DNA of 64,000 nt from Phymatolithon calcareum. Lineage: Eukaryota; Rhodophyta; Florideophyceae; Hapalidiales. Below the pieces are notes generated by a model. The model saw only the letters and a list, made by a program, of their open reading frames with translations. It was not told the origin of the DNA and did no database searches. The stretch is from positions 1,116,001-1,180,000 of the forward strand of contig OZ345375.1 of the NCBI GenBank assembly GCA_977006965.1, written 5' to 3'. The translations under genes were made by a program, and so were the position numbers. Each line of letters begins with the position of its first letter. Within the stretch, counting starts at the first letter, position 1. Below are positions 31,070-41,865 of the stretch, piece by piece.

Positions 31070-32313
31070 CTAAGCTTCCTTAGATTGCGACTGAAGCTTC
31101 AGCTACTTGTGCATACGCATGCATCAAAATGCAGAACCTTCTGATCTTCCAACAACCTATCCTGCCGCACTATGAATCATATGCAGCTTCCAGGCTCACT
31201 TACCGTGTCCATTCCCTCATTCAAGCCTTCTCGCTCATCCGCTTCATCTTCAGAGCTCATTTTGCTCCGCAAGCTGTCATCTTCCGAATTTCCGCTAAAG
31301 GAGACCACCGAACTCTCGACTTTGTGCGACAACATGTCTACACTATGAAGATGCATCAAAACCCCATCGTTCAATCTGTTCCGCTGAAATGTGTCTTTGA
31401 TCATTTGGCACATTCTCGCTCCAAAACTCCCACCCATTTTACTGCCGCTCTCTTCACCCGTAATCCTTCTCCGAAGAACAAAGTTGATGCTCATATCTGA
31501 AATCCCACGCGCCTCCAGCAGCATCCCTTCTCCCCGAACCCTTGTCATGCACATATAGAACCGCGTCGCAACATCCATCCGCCCAAACCTGCTCTCCGCT
31601 GGAGATTCATCCTGTCGCACATTCCACCGTATAAAAATGTTCCTCGTTGTGCAAGTATCCGCAAATGAAATATCTTGCACGTCATCAACAACGGGTTTTC
31701 CCTCACGAAGCGGAGTAGGTAAATCCCTGAACTGTTTGAACTGCTGCCACATAAACGCATCTCTGTTCCGCGCCTCGATCGATCGGTCCAGTTCCTTGAA
31801 GTAAAAGTTGCGGTTATCGATGATTTCGCCGCGGCAACATGCAGTGTGCGACGTTTCACGCCCGTTTATGAGATCGGTCCACGTCGTAGTGCCGTGCACG
31901 AGACCGGCGGAACGGTCGGCATGCAGAAAAGTCACGCGCACCCGCCAGCGATCGACTAAATTGACGCCCAGGATCACACTTTCCACGCCCTCGTAGACGC
32001 GGAAGGGGCCCGGAAACCACATCGCATCTACAGGCGGTGGAACGTATTGCGGGAGAGAAATAACACGCGCACGCCGGGTGTGCGGGTGATGCAGGGGATA
32101 GGCAGGCGGTCGAGGGGGATGCAGGTCTTCATTGCGCTTCTTGAAGCAGCGTAGCCGGCAGGGCAGTGGGTCAGCAATTATCACGAGTGGAAGTGGTTTG
32201 CAAGGATCTGGACGAGAAGAAACATGATGCGCAGGTGTGGAGTGAAGTGTATGCTGGGTTGCATCGGGTGGGCGACAGATTTTGACAATTCGACGTTGTA
32301 TAGAAAGGCACAT
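31070..32313 (-). CDS. GID4-like: Divergent GID4/Vid24-like protein, copy 3
   Basis: The first ATG is 32313 and the unspliced frame stops at 31177 (378 aa). A consensus donor GTAAGT at 31203-31198 and a TAG acceptor at 31105-31103 would remove 101 nt in phase 0 and replace the last 8 residues with a 10-residue tail ending at 31070. The barrel spans about 98-270: MWFPGPFRVYEG, RWRVRVTFLHAD, CRGEIIDNRNFYFKELD, NIFIRWNV (225-232) and TRFYMCM (250-256). The residue matching the degron-binding Glu is Val232, so the canonical Pro/N-degron contact is lost. The N-terminal 90 residues are His/Pro/Arg-rich. A 100-residue Ser/acid-rich C-terminal extension is unique to this copy. Function is probably altered. 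Confidence 0.8.
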
Positions 32314-33280
32314 GAAATTTTTGTATGATGGAATGATAATCGAACTTGGTAAACGGTCGGTCGGGTTTCCGCGCAAGTTTCAGTGTAGGCGCGCGATTTT
32401 GCGCTCAATCGTTTTTGTGCCAACAGTTAGCAATTTGCTGCTTGTCAGCAGTCGCACGCTCCCTATCGTTGGCGGCAACAGTCCAAATTTTCGCTTGCGG
32501 CAATGTACTGTCGACTAGCTTTGGGAAACAGTTGTCGTGTAGTAGAAGAAGATTTTCGTGTTCTGCAATAGACGCACTTAAGCACGGCATAGGATTCACT
32601 CGGCTGCCGCCGGTGGTGGCATGCTGCGAGGGCCTTGCGGGAGGCAGAGAAGGCAGTCGTGAACCTTTAGATTCTCCATCCCTGTCCTGGTCGTGACCTG
32701 GAACTGCCATTTACTCTGATCGAGATATTCGAGTAGCTCTTAGTACCGAAATGAAAGGTTTGGTCACTTTAATGCTGCTCACCTTAAAGTGGATGCAATG
32801 CAGAGAACAATTGAAAATATACAACGTTGGAAACGGAATAGTAAAGAGAAATTTTAATGGGCTAGTAAGGCTAGCTCCTACTTGCGGTTACTGGAACGAT
32901 TCGAAATATGTGCAATGACTGAACGAACTTTGGTACCTGAATAATGGAGTGATCGAGTTCCAGGTTACAATCTTGACTAACAACAGGTTCTGACTTGAAT
33001 TATGTACAAATTTAGGATGTATTCACCTTCCGCCCCAGCGCAGAGAATACGTCTTCAAGTCCGGAATGTACTCTTCAAAAAGGGATATCTTTGCACATAC
33101 ACGCACAATGCGTACAGCACAATTATATCCTACTGAAAAATGGTCTCTCCATTTTCTGTCGATCCATGGATCGAATTGCAGGAGGTAACCCGCGTACGAA
33201 CACAATCAGTTTGCGATCAATACAGGCATACTTAGAAACAAAGCATCATGAGCAGGGTGTGTATCCAGAGATGGATAGAG
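32314..33280. other. Intergenic stretch
   Basis: 5' region of GID4-like copy 3 and 3' flank of copy 4. No gene recognised. Confidence 0.4.
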
Positions 33281-34561
33281 TCACTTGTGCAGGGGTGTGG
33301 CCGTCGCGGGGACGATTTCGTCAGCCTTGGACTCAGCACTCTGCCCCGGGCGACGGACGATGGGGAGCCCTGCTTGCTTGCATATGGCTTCCTCCACGGT
33401 CCAAGAGCGGGACAGACCAGATCGACGTGTGGAAGCACGTGCAGTCCACATAGTATGACCAGAGCGAGACTTGTGCAACGAATGTGGCGCTCGCGAAGAA
33501 TGTGCGGTGCGTGAGAAAAGTCCAGCTCTCGACGAGGGTCCACCACGGGAGGGCTGTGTAGGACGCAAGGAGGATGCAAGGTTCAGAGCTCTGGCTGGGA
33601 TGGTGGGACACGGCACGAAGCGGCGCCTCGGAACTTCTTCCGAGCGGTCTGGGCGAATGTCAAGAATCTTCACGAGGCGACTGGGCTCGTAATGCGTCGC
33701 AATAAGATGACCGTTCTCACGATCCATGCAGGCATAGTACAAATCACGGTCAGCGAGAGCGTCCTTGGCCGGATCGGAATCGCTAGATGAGATGATCTTG
33801 ATGCGGATGAACAAATATCGGCGATCGGCGAGGCACAAGTTGCGACCACCACCGGTCTGCAAGGATCGGTGAAGACGATCGAACGGTGGAAACTTGTTCC
33901 AAAAGTAACTATCATCCTCCCAACGAATATTCCACTTGTCTGTACGGAAGAAATTGTTGCGATTGTCAATGATCTCGCCGACACAGACTGATTCCATCTC
34001 TGGGCCGTTGTTACGGATGTGTGTGCGTTTGAGGGAACATAAGACTGTTCCGTTTTGAAAGTTTGCGCTGAAGAATTTCATCTCCACTCTCCACATGTCC
34101 ATCATACGGCCAGCAATCTGCCCTTGCTCGGAGCCCCTGAAGACGCGGTTCGGAGAGGCGAACCAGTTGTCGACAATGGCTCGCGGGACGTACTTGGAGT
34201 AAAGTGGGAGGGACTCCTTCTCCAGGCTGAGCGCAACCGAGGTGCTCGACAGCGTGTGGTTGCTGTTGTGCCGTTTGCGGCGGATGGATTCATCGCTGTG
34301 CAACGGCGACGAGTCACTGCCGGAGAAGAGCGACACCGCCTTTCTCGACTTGTTCTGAAAGTTGAAGATGTTCTTCAAGTAGAAGCCCATCGCGAGCGGC
34401 GGGGTTGTGGCGAGAGAGGGAGCTCGACGGAGGCGGCGACGACGGCAAGAACGGTAGAGGTGATCGATCAGTACAGCGGTGGTCGGTGACATGGAAAGAG
34501 ATCGCGACGGGGGGGGAGGGGAGCGGTATTTGTGGGCGGTTTCGGGCGGGGATCGCAGCAT
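33281..34561 (-). CDS. GID4-like: Divergent GID4/Vid24-like protein, copy 4
   Basis: 426 aa from the first ATG (34561). A later Met (34390) would give 369 aa and begins the better-looking sequence MGFYLKNIFNF. The barrel is at about 132-305: WFASPNRVFRGSEQGQIAG, MWRVEMKFFSANFQNGTVL, CVGEIIDNRNNFFRTDKW (193-210), YLFIRIKII (249-257), LYYACMDRENG (274-284). The FMRWKE block has become FIRIKI, so the residue matching human Glu237 is Ile256. The tyrosine pair remains (275-276). The C-terminal 110 residues are rich in Ser-Arg dipeptides and Pro. With copy 3 it forms the diverged half of the array. Confidence 0.82.
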   Translation of the reverse strand: MLRSPPETAHKYRSPPPPSRSLSMSPTTAVLIDHLYRSCRRRRLRRAPSLATTPPLAMGFYLKNIFNFQNKSRKAVSLFSGSDSSPLHSDESIRRKRHNSNHTLSSTSVALSLEKESLPLYSKYVPRAIVDNWFASPNRVFRGSEQGQIAGRMMDMWRVEMKFFSANFQNGTVLCSLKRTHIRNNGPEMESVCVGEIIDNRNNFFRTDKWNIRWEDDSYFWNKFPPFDRLHRSLQTGGGRNLCLADRRYLFIRIKIISSSDSDPAKDALADRDLYYACMDRENGHLIATHYEPSRLVKILDIRPDRSEEVPRRRFVPCPTIPARALNLASSLRPTQPSRGGPSSRAGLFSRTAHSSRAPHSLHKSRSGHTMWTARASTRRSGLSRSWTVEEAICKQAGLPIVRRPGQSAESKADEIVPATATPLHK

Positions 34562-35198
34562 GGTTTTTCGGTTCAGGATTGGGACAGGGGTGAAAATCAA
34601 TGAAATTTTGGGAGTGTTCGTTCATGAGCGTATATTCGCAGTACGCGCAAGCGACGGATGTACGGCGGTGAAGCTTACCAATCGAAGATTAGAGCGCCTG
34701 GATCGGAAATTTTGCGAAAGTTTTTGTCGATTCGCGATCGAGTTTTGGGAATGTTGCGCGATAGAGCGATACTGTCGGGGCAAGGCGCATAAGCAATTGC
34801 GTCCATTAGTCGCATACCGAATTGATTCCCTGGCCTTGTTTGCACCTCATGCGTAAGCAATGGCTGAAAACAGGCGTAAAATGAGCATTCCCATCTTGAA
34901 GATGGCCCAGTATCACTATACTTGCGGTCAGATAGGTCAGGGCGCCTTGCAATGGGCAGACAGGCATGTCCTGAAAATATATTTTATTCCTGTTTTTTAT
35001 TGCTTGGAGACCAGTGCGGCGACCAGCACATTGAAGGTTGACTAGTGCGGACTTTGGCGCCGTTCTCTTTTCTGTACGTTGTTTCTATAATACTAGTAGA
35101 AAATGTTGGAAAATTCAAAATGTTGCCACATCCTGAAATCGCAGTTTTCCTTCGTGCTCCCTCTGGGAACAATCATGATGAATAGTAGTGTTGTGGGT

Positions 35199-35257
35199 AT
35201 ACATTACTTTGGGGCACGCAACATCATCATGATGTTGCGTGCCCCAAAGTAATGTAT
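35199..35257. repeat. Perfect palindrome, 29-bp arms, 1-base loop
   Basis: 35199-35227 and 35229-35257 are exact reverse complements around a single C. Confidence 0.92.
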
Positions 35258-35475
35258 GATGATGCTTCCAGCTCGGGAGCTGTTTCTCTCCCATCTAGGA
35301 TCTTTTATCTTGCGAATGGAATGATTTATTCCTCCTGAGGAAACACGAAACGACTCTTTCCATGGAGAGTGCTGTCCGCACGTTCAAGAAGCTCCCCCCT
35401 CATTCCTTCTTTTATTTATTGCGAATAAGAGAATGGCTAACTCTTCTTCAATTTCCATTGTAGAGGAAATTTAAG

Positions 35476-35529
35476 TACCGTGGCAAAGAGCTATAGGTAT
35501 TGAAGTGCATATAGCTCTTTGTCACGGTA
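35476..35529. repeat. Inverted repeat, 20-bp arms, 14-base loop
   Basis: TACCGTGGCAAAGAGCTATA (35476-35495) pairs with 35510-35529 with one mismatch. The loop is 14 bases. Confidence 0.88.
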
Positions 35530-35895
35530 GTGTCTTTATCTCTTTGTCATGCACGCATTGGAAATTGCAATTCGCTAGCAAATAGAGTCTCATGCGCGAT
35601 TATTGATTGCCACCTTCCATTTGCATGGCTCAATCCCATTGGTTGTTTAAGAAAAATTGTTAAACGTCATCCTATCACAGTGTCCTACACGCAGGTTTTT
35701 CTGTCCAGATTCCGTTAACGGGTATAGCTTATGACGCCACACTGTAAAGTATCTCTCGACTTGTACTGTAAGTGTATCCGACACGTGTGTAACTGGAATC
35801 AATCAATCTTCGACCACCTCCGTTGATGTTCAAGTTCGGTCTCTGTTCACGGTCCGCGTCCACGGTGTGAGATTTCCTCCCGCATCGACTTCAGC

Positions 35896-35921
35896 GCCCG
35901 CCCGCCCGCCCGCCCGCCCGC
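35896..35921. repeat. GCCC tetranucleotide microsatellite
   Basis: About six GCCC units lie 16 bp before the SSR3 start codon, so probably within its 5' UTR. Confidence 0.9.
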
Positions 35922-35936
35922 AACAGCCGTGGCACA

Positions 35937-36473
35937 ATGAGACAAAGTAGCAACCCGTCCGACGACTTCGACTCCGTGCTGGACGATTTTGGCCGTCGTC
36001 CCAGTGCACAGAAGCGCATTTTTTACTTCCTGCTCGCGCTTCTCGTCGCCGTCGTTCCTGCAATTCTTTGCGTGCGCATCTTCGTTGTAGATGTGACGAA
36101 GGCGCAGCTCACGATCTACACTGGTGTCCTATTGTCCGCGGTCATTCTTTCGCTGTCCTACCATAATCTCGCCTTCTCGCAGGCAGCCCGCATTCGTGCC
36201 GATGCCACGGCGCCCACGAAGAACTCATTCCGTGGCAAGAAGGACCTTTACGAAAAGGCCATGAAGGCGCACGAGTCACGCATCTCCTCCTCCGCTTTGG
36301 CATATTCTTTTGCCTACAATAACGCCATTTTCTTGCTCTCCGCACCGTTTATCGCGTCGTACATCTGCGCGGACAAGGTTTCTGGCGAACTTAATGCGCT
36401 CTGCTCTGGCGCTGCGGCGGCTGGCCTTGCGCTTTTTAACTCGCGATCAGCGCTGAAGGCTATTGGAGAATAG
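35937..36473 (+). CDS. SSR3: Translocon-associated protein gamma (TRAP-gamma)
   Basis: 178 aa with the TRAP-gamma layout: an N-terminal D-D-F motif (FDSVLDDFGR, 11-20), two transmembrane segments (about 28-50 and 58-80), a basic cytosolic loop (84-115, KKDLYEKAMKAHESRI) and two more membrane segments (about 119-142 and 152-167). The SFAYNNAIFLL block (124-134) matches the conserved FYNNTLFL signature. TRAP sits beside Sec61 at the ER and helps insert nascent chains; the gamma subunit also contacts the ribosome. The gene is intronless. It is followed by an ER thiol-redox gene and HYPK. Confidence 0.9.
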   Translation: MRQSSNPSDDFDSVLDDFGRRPSAQKRIFYFLLALLVAVVPAILCVRIFVVDVTKAQLTIYTGVLLSAVILSLSYHNLAFSQAARIRADATAPTKNSFRGKKDLYEKAMKAHESRISSSALAYSFAYNNAIFLLSAPFIASYICADKVSGELNALCSGAAAAGLALFNSRSALKAIGE

Positions 36474-36930
36474 GGCTCCATGATTGCTTTTTCTCATTCA
36501 ACTTTACAAAAAGCTTTGGAGACTGGCATCTATTGTACTGCGAGTTGTTCATACATTATCGCCAATAGCTAGAAATAGGCAACGTACGCGGCGCGCTGCA
36601 GCGAAAGCCGTTAGTACGGGAAACAGATTTCGCCGACGTCGATTTTGTATTGTTGTCGGGGTGGAAGGCAAAATAAAAAGAAAAATATTAATCATTGTCT
36701 GTATTGCCATGCGAGGCAGGTCGTCTCAGTTTTGCATTTTCTTCCCAGTTGTTGCCAGAGGAATGTACTGTACCCGGCCTGACTCTACATTGTGAATGAG
36801 CACGGGCGGTACGAACGGACGTCCAATTACAACTGTTTGGTACACCAATCAACTTCCGGCGCTCCACCATTCACTCGTGCCTCTCTTGCATCTCGGGCGG
36901 TCACCCGGTCGCAACGCACGGCCCTACACC
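36474..36930. other. Intergenic stretch
   Basis: 3' flank of SSR3 and promoter or leader of the Sep15-like gene. AATAAA near 36671. No gene seen. Confidence 0.45.
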
Positions 36931-37569
36931 ATGGTTGGCCGCTTCGCCCACGCCCTTCGCACAGGTCAACGAGGCACAAGCCCGCGCCGCGCCCGCAACA
37001 TCGCCCTCATCGCAGGTTTTCTCTTCTGCGCCTCACTAGCACTTGTGTCCACTCGCGCCCACTTTCCATCCGCGCGTGTTGCGACCCACATCCCCGACCC
37101 CGTCACCGTGTCCCGTTCGACAGCATCCCATGCGGATGTACATGCAGAAAAGCAAGCCGACCTGTCGGCGAAAATTGTAACATGTCCGGCGTGCAGGCTG
37201 AACGCACTGCCGCTCGTTAAGGAGTTTGTCTATAAGCACGCAAAAACTTTCGAGCCCGCCCTCAAGGTCGACTTTGTGCTGGGCGAGGACCCGCGTCTAC
37301 ATCTCTACAGCGGCGGTCGTGAAGTCGAGAACATCGACCTGGCGGTGAGTTGAGCTTACGTGTTTATGGACGCGAGGGTCTTAGATTGTGGGATTGCTGA
37401 CCTTTTCTTTTATGTCGCCTTTGCACAGGGACTTGACACTATGGGCATCATGAAAAAACTTTACGCTTTTGGAATTCGCCCATCGAGCGTCACACCAGAG
37501 GTTGCTAAAGCGCTCGGGCCAAATCCAATGCTACAAACCGCAGCTGGCAAACCCACTGGTGCGACATGA
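36931..37569 (+). CDS. Sep15/SelM-like ER thiol-disulfide protein, two exons
   Basis: Exon 1 is 36931-37344, an 84-nt intron (GTGAGT...GCACAG, phase 0) follows, and exon 2 is 37429-37569: 184 aa. An upstream in-frame ATG (36796) would add 45 residues, but Met at 36931 directly precedes the basic segment and signal anchor (about 24-40). The Sep15_SelM fold has the redox motif CPAC (85-88) followed by RLNALPLVKEFVYKH, LKVDFVLGEDPRLHLYSGGREVENIDLA and, from exon 2, GLDTMGIMKKLYAFGI. The redox site uses Cys, not selenocysteine. Family members act in ER protein quality control. Exon 2 supplies the last helix of the fold, which supports the splice. The gene is convergent with HYPK. Confidence 0.88.
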
Positions 37570-37920
37570 GAATCGTGCGGTAAGCCGTTCACGCCACTAT
37601 TTTGGACAGAATGTAGTTACAACAGGCGATATCGCCCGACGCACAAGAGCGCACACAATAAAAAGAATAAACTTTTATTCTCATTCAGCGTAGCTCCGGC
37701 GTGCTTATCAGAAGGGTATCAAAGCTTGTGCCAATAAAGGCAGCGGACGAGCACCAGCGCACTAAGCTCAAAATTATTACCTATTATGAATAGCAAGAGC
37801 AAACGCGCCAGGTTGCCAAACAGGTCATCTAATAACGGACCAACTTCTTTGCCGATTGCACTTCATTGTCCGATTTCTTGCCACAGTATTTCTCGTAGGT
37901 TCCACAAAGACAAATGCAAT
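37570..37920. other. Convergent 3' region
   Basis: Between the Sep15-like gene (plus) and HYPK (minus). AATAAA-type signals near 37659-37670 (plus sense). No gene seen. Confidence 0.5.
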
Positions 37921-38247
37921 TTACCGCACAAGCGCACACAGGGCCTTGACCACATCACCGCGCGCCTCTCTCAGAGCCTTCTCTGCCTCTTTCGTATCGA
38001 TCTCCAGCTCAGACACGATTGCTTGGACGTCCGCCGTCTGTATTTTGACAGCGCTATCGCGCTGCGCGGCCGTCTTTCGCGCGGCTGCCGCGCTTCCGAG
38101 AACCGCTCTCATCTTGTCTGCCGCGGCAGACGCATCCAGCTCCCGCTCCTCGACGTAGTCCGTCACCCGATCCAAGTCACCAGTCGCTTTCGCGCGCTCA
38201 TTGCTCATGTCGCGCGCGGCGGATGTTTCTTCGTCTATTTCAGACAT
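37921..38247 (-). CDS. HYPK: HYPK, NatA regulator with UBA-like domain
   Basis: 108 aa. DLDRVTDYVEEREL (24-37) matches the conserved HYPK block DLERVTDYAEEKE. A helix with Ala/Arg-rich heptads follows (41-68). The C-terminal UBA-like domain (72-106) has VQAIVSELEIDTKEAEKALR and GDVVKALCALV, the HYPK/NAC signature (L.+EMEI.R..AE..LRE..GNV..AL..L). HYPK binds the NatA N-terminal acetyltransferase at the ribosome, inhibits and tunes it, and is linked to nascent-chain aggregation control. The length is close to the usual HYPK size. The gene is intronless. Confidence 0.9.
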   Translation of the reverse strand: MSEIDEETSAARDMSNERAKATGDLDRVTDYVEERELDASAAADKMRAVLGSAAAARKTAAQRDSAVKIQTADVQAIVSELEIDTKEAEKALREARGDVVKALCALVR

Positions 38248-39757
38248 TGCACCAAATGGTTAAACGAGGACCTCTACTCACTCCGCAAGACAAGCTCTCC
38301 TGCAAGTTTAGCGCAAGGGGAGAAAATGGTTTTGAAATCGGCTTCTTGTGTCTAAGAATGGGCAGTCCGATCGGGCCTGCCTGAAAATTGCCCTCTTCGG
38401 GCACGTATTTGTCAGGGCATGCCCTCCCCCTGACAACAGCTATTCGGGGCCCGGAGGGCATTCTTTAATCATTAGAAAATGTGATATTTTTATGAAGATT
38501 ACAGGCCTTACCAATAAGGGTTGAGTGCTTGAAATCCACATGGGCCCTTGTCATGTTCAAACTACCGTCTTTTATTGAAAGACATACTGCGGATCTGCAG
38601 ATTTGCAGTCCCGTACAGGGGTAGGAACAATTTAATTGGAGAGAATTTGAAAAAATCGTACGCCAAAATATATATTGCAATTGTTCTTGCCACGAAAATT
38701 GAAAATTGCTATTGCTATTTTTTGTCTTAGCAATAATTGCAATAATGGCAATTAATTGCAATTAGTTGCAGATTTCTCCCGGTTTTTACATTCCTCTATT
38801 ACTTGGACCCTCTGCACGCTCGAACAGCCTGGGAGACTAGATTCTGATCCCAAAATCCGCTGTTCACTTTCAAAAACAAAAGAGACTCGAAAAGCACGGG
38901 TTCTAGCCTGGAGCGTTGATCAGTAAGGACATACTTCGCAAGATTTCTGTCTCGCAGGGTTAGTAAAACCATTACCGACTACTGACTTCATTATGGTCTT
39001 GCATCCCTCCGAGGGGCAACTCCATGAGTGCTTCTGCTTTCTATTTTCGATCTGGTAGTGTCCACCCTCGCTTATATGAAATCGACAGTCGGCTCACAGT
39101 AGCAATCGCCGCTCTTACGTTGCAACGACCCCAGGAATCCGAAAGTGCTTCAACTGTCAGCATGTTTCAATTGCTGCACCGTGAAGCTACGAGCTGACCA
39201 CCTTGGTTTCCGGTCGTGGCCGTCTGCCCTGTTTGCCCCGCTTAAGTTCAGGAACCCTGGAGGATGGAGTCAACTTCGATTGTTTCAGAAAAGAAAGTGT
39301 TTCCTTTACTCTTTTTCCGACCCCGTGAACCTACACCGGGCCTCCTCCCCCTCTCTCTATCTCTTTTTCTCCCTATCTGCTATTATGTTCCCCTGCGCAA
39401 ATTGTTGCGACTACGTTTTCCGGGCCTGTTGCCATTTTCAGATTTCCCTTCCCAGGAACGTATCAAACAGCCAATTACCTGTTTGTGTAGATCATGAAAG
39501 CCATTCACGCATGATATGCCCTTGTCGTGCGCCAATACCATCTACCCTATAAAACAGTGGAAGCCGCCGAGATAATAATCCCTACTATACATCTCCGCCA
39601 CACAGTGGAGGCTTAATTTTGCTTGTCATTGGCCTTGCTTGAATCTCCAACGCACACTCGTCCTCATCCACGACAGTCAAGAACAGAAAAGTAAAACCAA
39701 AGCGAACTCATTTCACATCCCCCCGTTCATGTGCAACCCTGTAAGGTCAGCATGAAG
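38248..39757. other. Gene-free stretch
   Basis: HYPK promoter, then GC-rich sequence with several small hairpins (about 38370-38465, e.g. GTCAGG/CCTGAC), then AT-rich sequence with ATTGC repeats (38690-38770). No gene recognised. Confidence 0.4.
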
Positions 39758-41865
39758 TCAAGGTTCCTCGAGGAGAGCAGGGCCATATTTGCGCCTGTCG
39801 TCAATTGAAATGGGCAGCCTTCCGTTAACGAGCATACTCTCAAGCAAGTCTGCCGTGATGCCGGTTATCGGCTTCGTCAGGGCATCGGCGGGATTACTAA
39901 CGCCCGGAACTCAAACAATGTCAGAGCTATCACCGCTCTCGTATTCTGCCCTCAAGCGATGTACATCCGCGCTCATTCCGCGATCACGCGGAAAGCTCTG
40001 CGTAGCAAGGCATCGATGGAGCCCCTTTGAATCGACGACAAGTGTGATCTCCAACTGGCGCCCGGTAAGAGAGAGAATCGAGTCCTGCAAAGCACGCGCA
40101 CATCCAACTGCAGTCACCGCAGCGATCGTTTCCGCCTCACCCGTAGAAGATGCCACCCGGCGTTGCTTGCGTGATTGATAAGTGACTGTGTGAAAAATGC
40201 TTCCCACACTCACACCGAACGAAATGCCAACTATGCATCCCTCCCGATCGACCTTCTTCAATGCCCCTTCGTACGGAAAACCCACATCTGTGAAAACCAC
40301 AATCCTGCTTGTGCATTTTCCTCCGCCGACGGTTGAAGGTACGAAAGAATAGGCTCTCTTCGGAGTACGTCGCAGATCAACGCATTCACCTTCTTCATCC
40401 CGACGACCTGCATAGTCGGAAGCAAATGTTGTACGAAGCTTACTGCAAAAGCAGCCAATGGTAAAACCGTAACGCCCAAATAGCCGAGTTTCCCAGCAAG
40501 AGATTTTAGCCTCCTTTGCTCGACCCGCGTAAAAGCTTCTTACGGTTCTTTGCGTCTTTGTGCCGAAATCACAATCACCTCAATCTCCTTAAGGTACGCA
40601 TGCATACTCACAGTAACATCCTGCGGCGTCTACATCACCTCAGATGAATTCAAAACCAGAAGGGAAGGCGTGTACAGCCACGAGCTCACTTTGAAAACGT
40701 GACGCACGCCATCATGTGCGTACTGCAACCATTCGTCATTCCGACCAGCCACGAGCAGATCATCGACATACTTTGCAACGATGAGGCAAAGATCGCGATC
40801 GTCACGTACCACTACTTCTTTGCGAACAGTCTCGTCCACAATTGCCACATCACGGCAAAAAAATTAGGGCAAACCCCAAACGGCGCTCAAACAAAGCCCG
40901 TTTATCATCAAATTGTCGGATGCTCGCCCAATTACGACCCGCGCTAACAAGCCCATACAGAGTTGCAGTTAGCAGCCATACCCCGCGCTGCATTCTCATT
41001 TCTGCTGGTGGCTGGACGAATACATCGCGCTGCGCGCTCCCTGACTGGGTGTACTCGCCTCTAATGTCTGCCTTACCAAGTATCATGCCATGTGACACTG
41101 CCGTGCTGCAGAGCAACCGGAATCTGTTCTGTGACACGACTGCGGCATCGATGCGCAAACTTTCGCTTCAGCATCGATCTTGACATTGTACAAGAAATGA
41201 GATGAGATGACGTTCCCGCCTTCAGGAACTTCAACGCGCTGCAACCGGTGAATGCTGGGAAACCAATTTTTGTCAAGCTCCAAATTTTAGGCTCGTTCGT
41301 ACATCTACGCCGGTATTACCGACCTCTCGCGAGACATAAATTGCGAGTTCCCTGTCGTCGAATACACACGACTAAGTACGTCCTGTACAGTAGCCTCCCG
41401 GTCAATTGGGTTGGACAAAAGATTGAATCTGTCTGGTGGGAGCGTCTTACGCGTACTCCTACGCAACGGTACACTCGGTGCTCTTTCGCTGGCCTCAGAA
41501 GCTTCTACCAGGTCCACGATACTTTCCTTTCCATTGACGTCATCGCCAATGTAGCCCTGTGTAGCATCGAGCGGTACAGGTTCATCTTCCTTATCACCGC
41601 GCGTACTGTGCACTTCACTCTCCTCGCGAGAATTTTGCGCTGAATGAACCTTGACAGGTAACATGGTATCGTCGGCAATAATACTATTAGAGCTTTTTCT
41701 GGCATCTTCGTCATCATCAGACGAAGAGTCCAAACCTTCATTATCAGTGTCCATTAGAAATGGAATATTCTTCGCATCAGAGTTAGGTATTCCGTTCCCA
41801 GAGTCGCTAATCCCCATTTCAGCCTCGACAGCTACCGCGGCTATCGGCCTTTTTGGTAGCGTTCG
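39758..41865 (-). mobile_element. Old, decayed Copia-like retrotransposon (truncated)
   Basis: Read 41865 to 39758 on the minus strand. First comes an acidic linker ending in LRRSTRKTLPPDRF (typical before Copia RT). RT pieces follow: ELDKNWFPSIHRLQ, AVVSQNRFRLL, GKADIRGEYTQS, VWLLTATLYGLVSAGRNW and the active-site KYVDDLLVAG near 40.75 kb. The RNase H part has SRKQRRVASSTGEAET, VVDSKGLHRCL and VPGVSNPADALTKP, with a W-to-stop before it, ending at 39758. Several frameshifts separate the pieces. It is a different, older family from the two Copia copies downstream. Its integrase and gag are missing because an LTR starts at 41866. Confidence 0.85.

Larger units (their letters stand above)
34562..35936. 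other. Gene-free stretch with palindromes
   Basis: Contains the promoters of GID4-like copy 4 (minus) and SSR3 (plus), two long inverted repeats listed separately, and a GCCC tetranucleotide repeat. No gene recognised. Confidence 0.4.

Noticed and set aside
12713-36775. Recurrent TACTGTAC / GTACAGTA near several gene starts (kinase, TIM13, Hint, Sep15-like) as a promoter motif
   Set aside because: By-eye count of ACTGTAC on both strands (about 11) is close to the roughly 8 expected by chance in 64 kb. Not enough to claim a regulatory element.
37345-37356. TGA after the CPAC domain as a selenocysteine codon
   Set aside because: A GT-AG intron begins at 37345 and the next exon completes the Sep15/SelM fold. 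The redox motif uses Cys.
39145-39552. Plus-strand 135-codon ORF near 39 kb
   Set aside because: Cys/Phe/Ser-rich without domain or good start; likely a chance frame.
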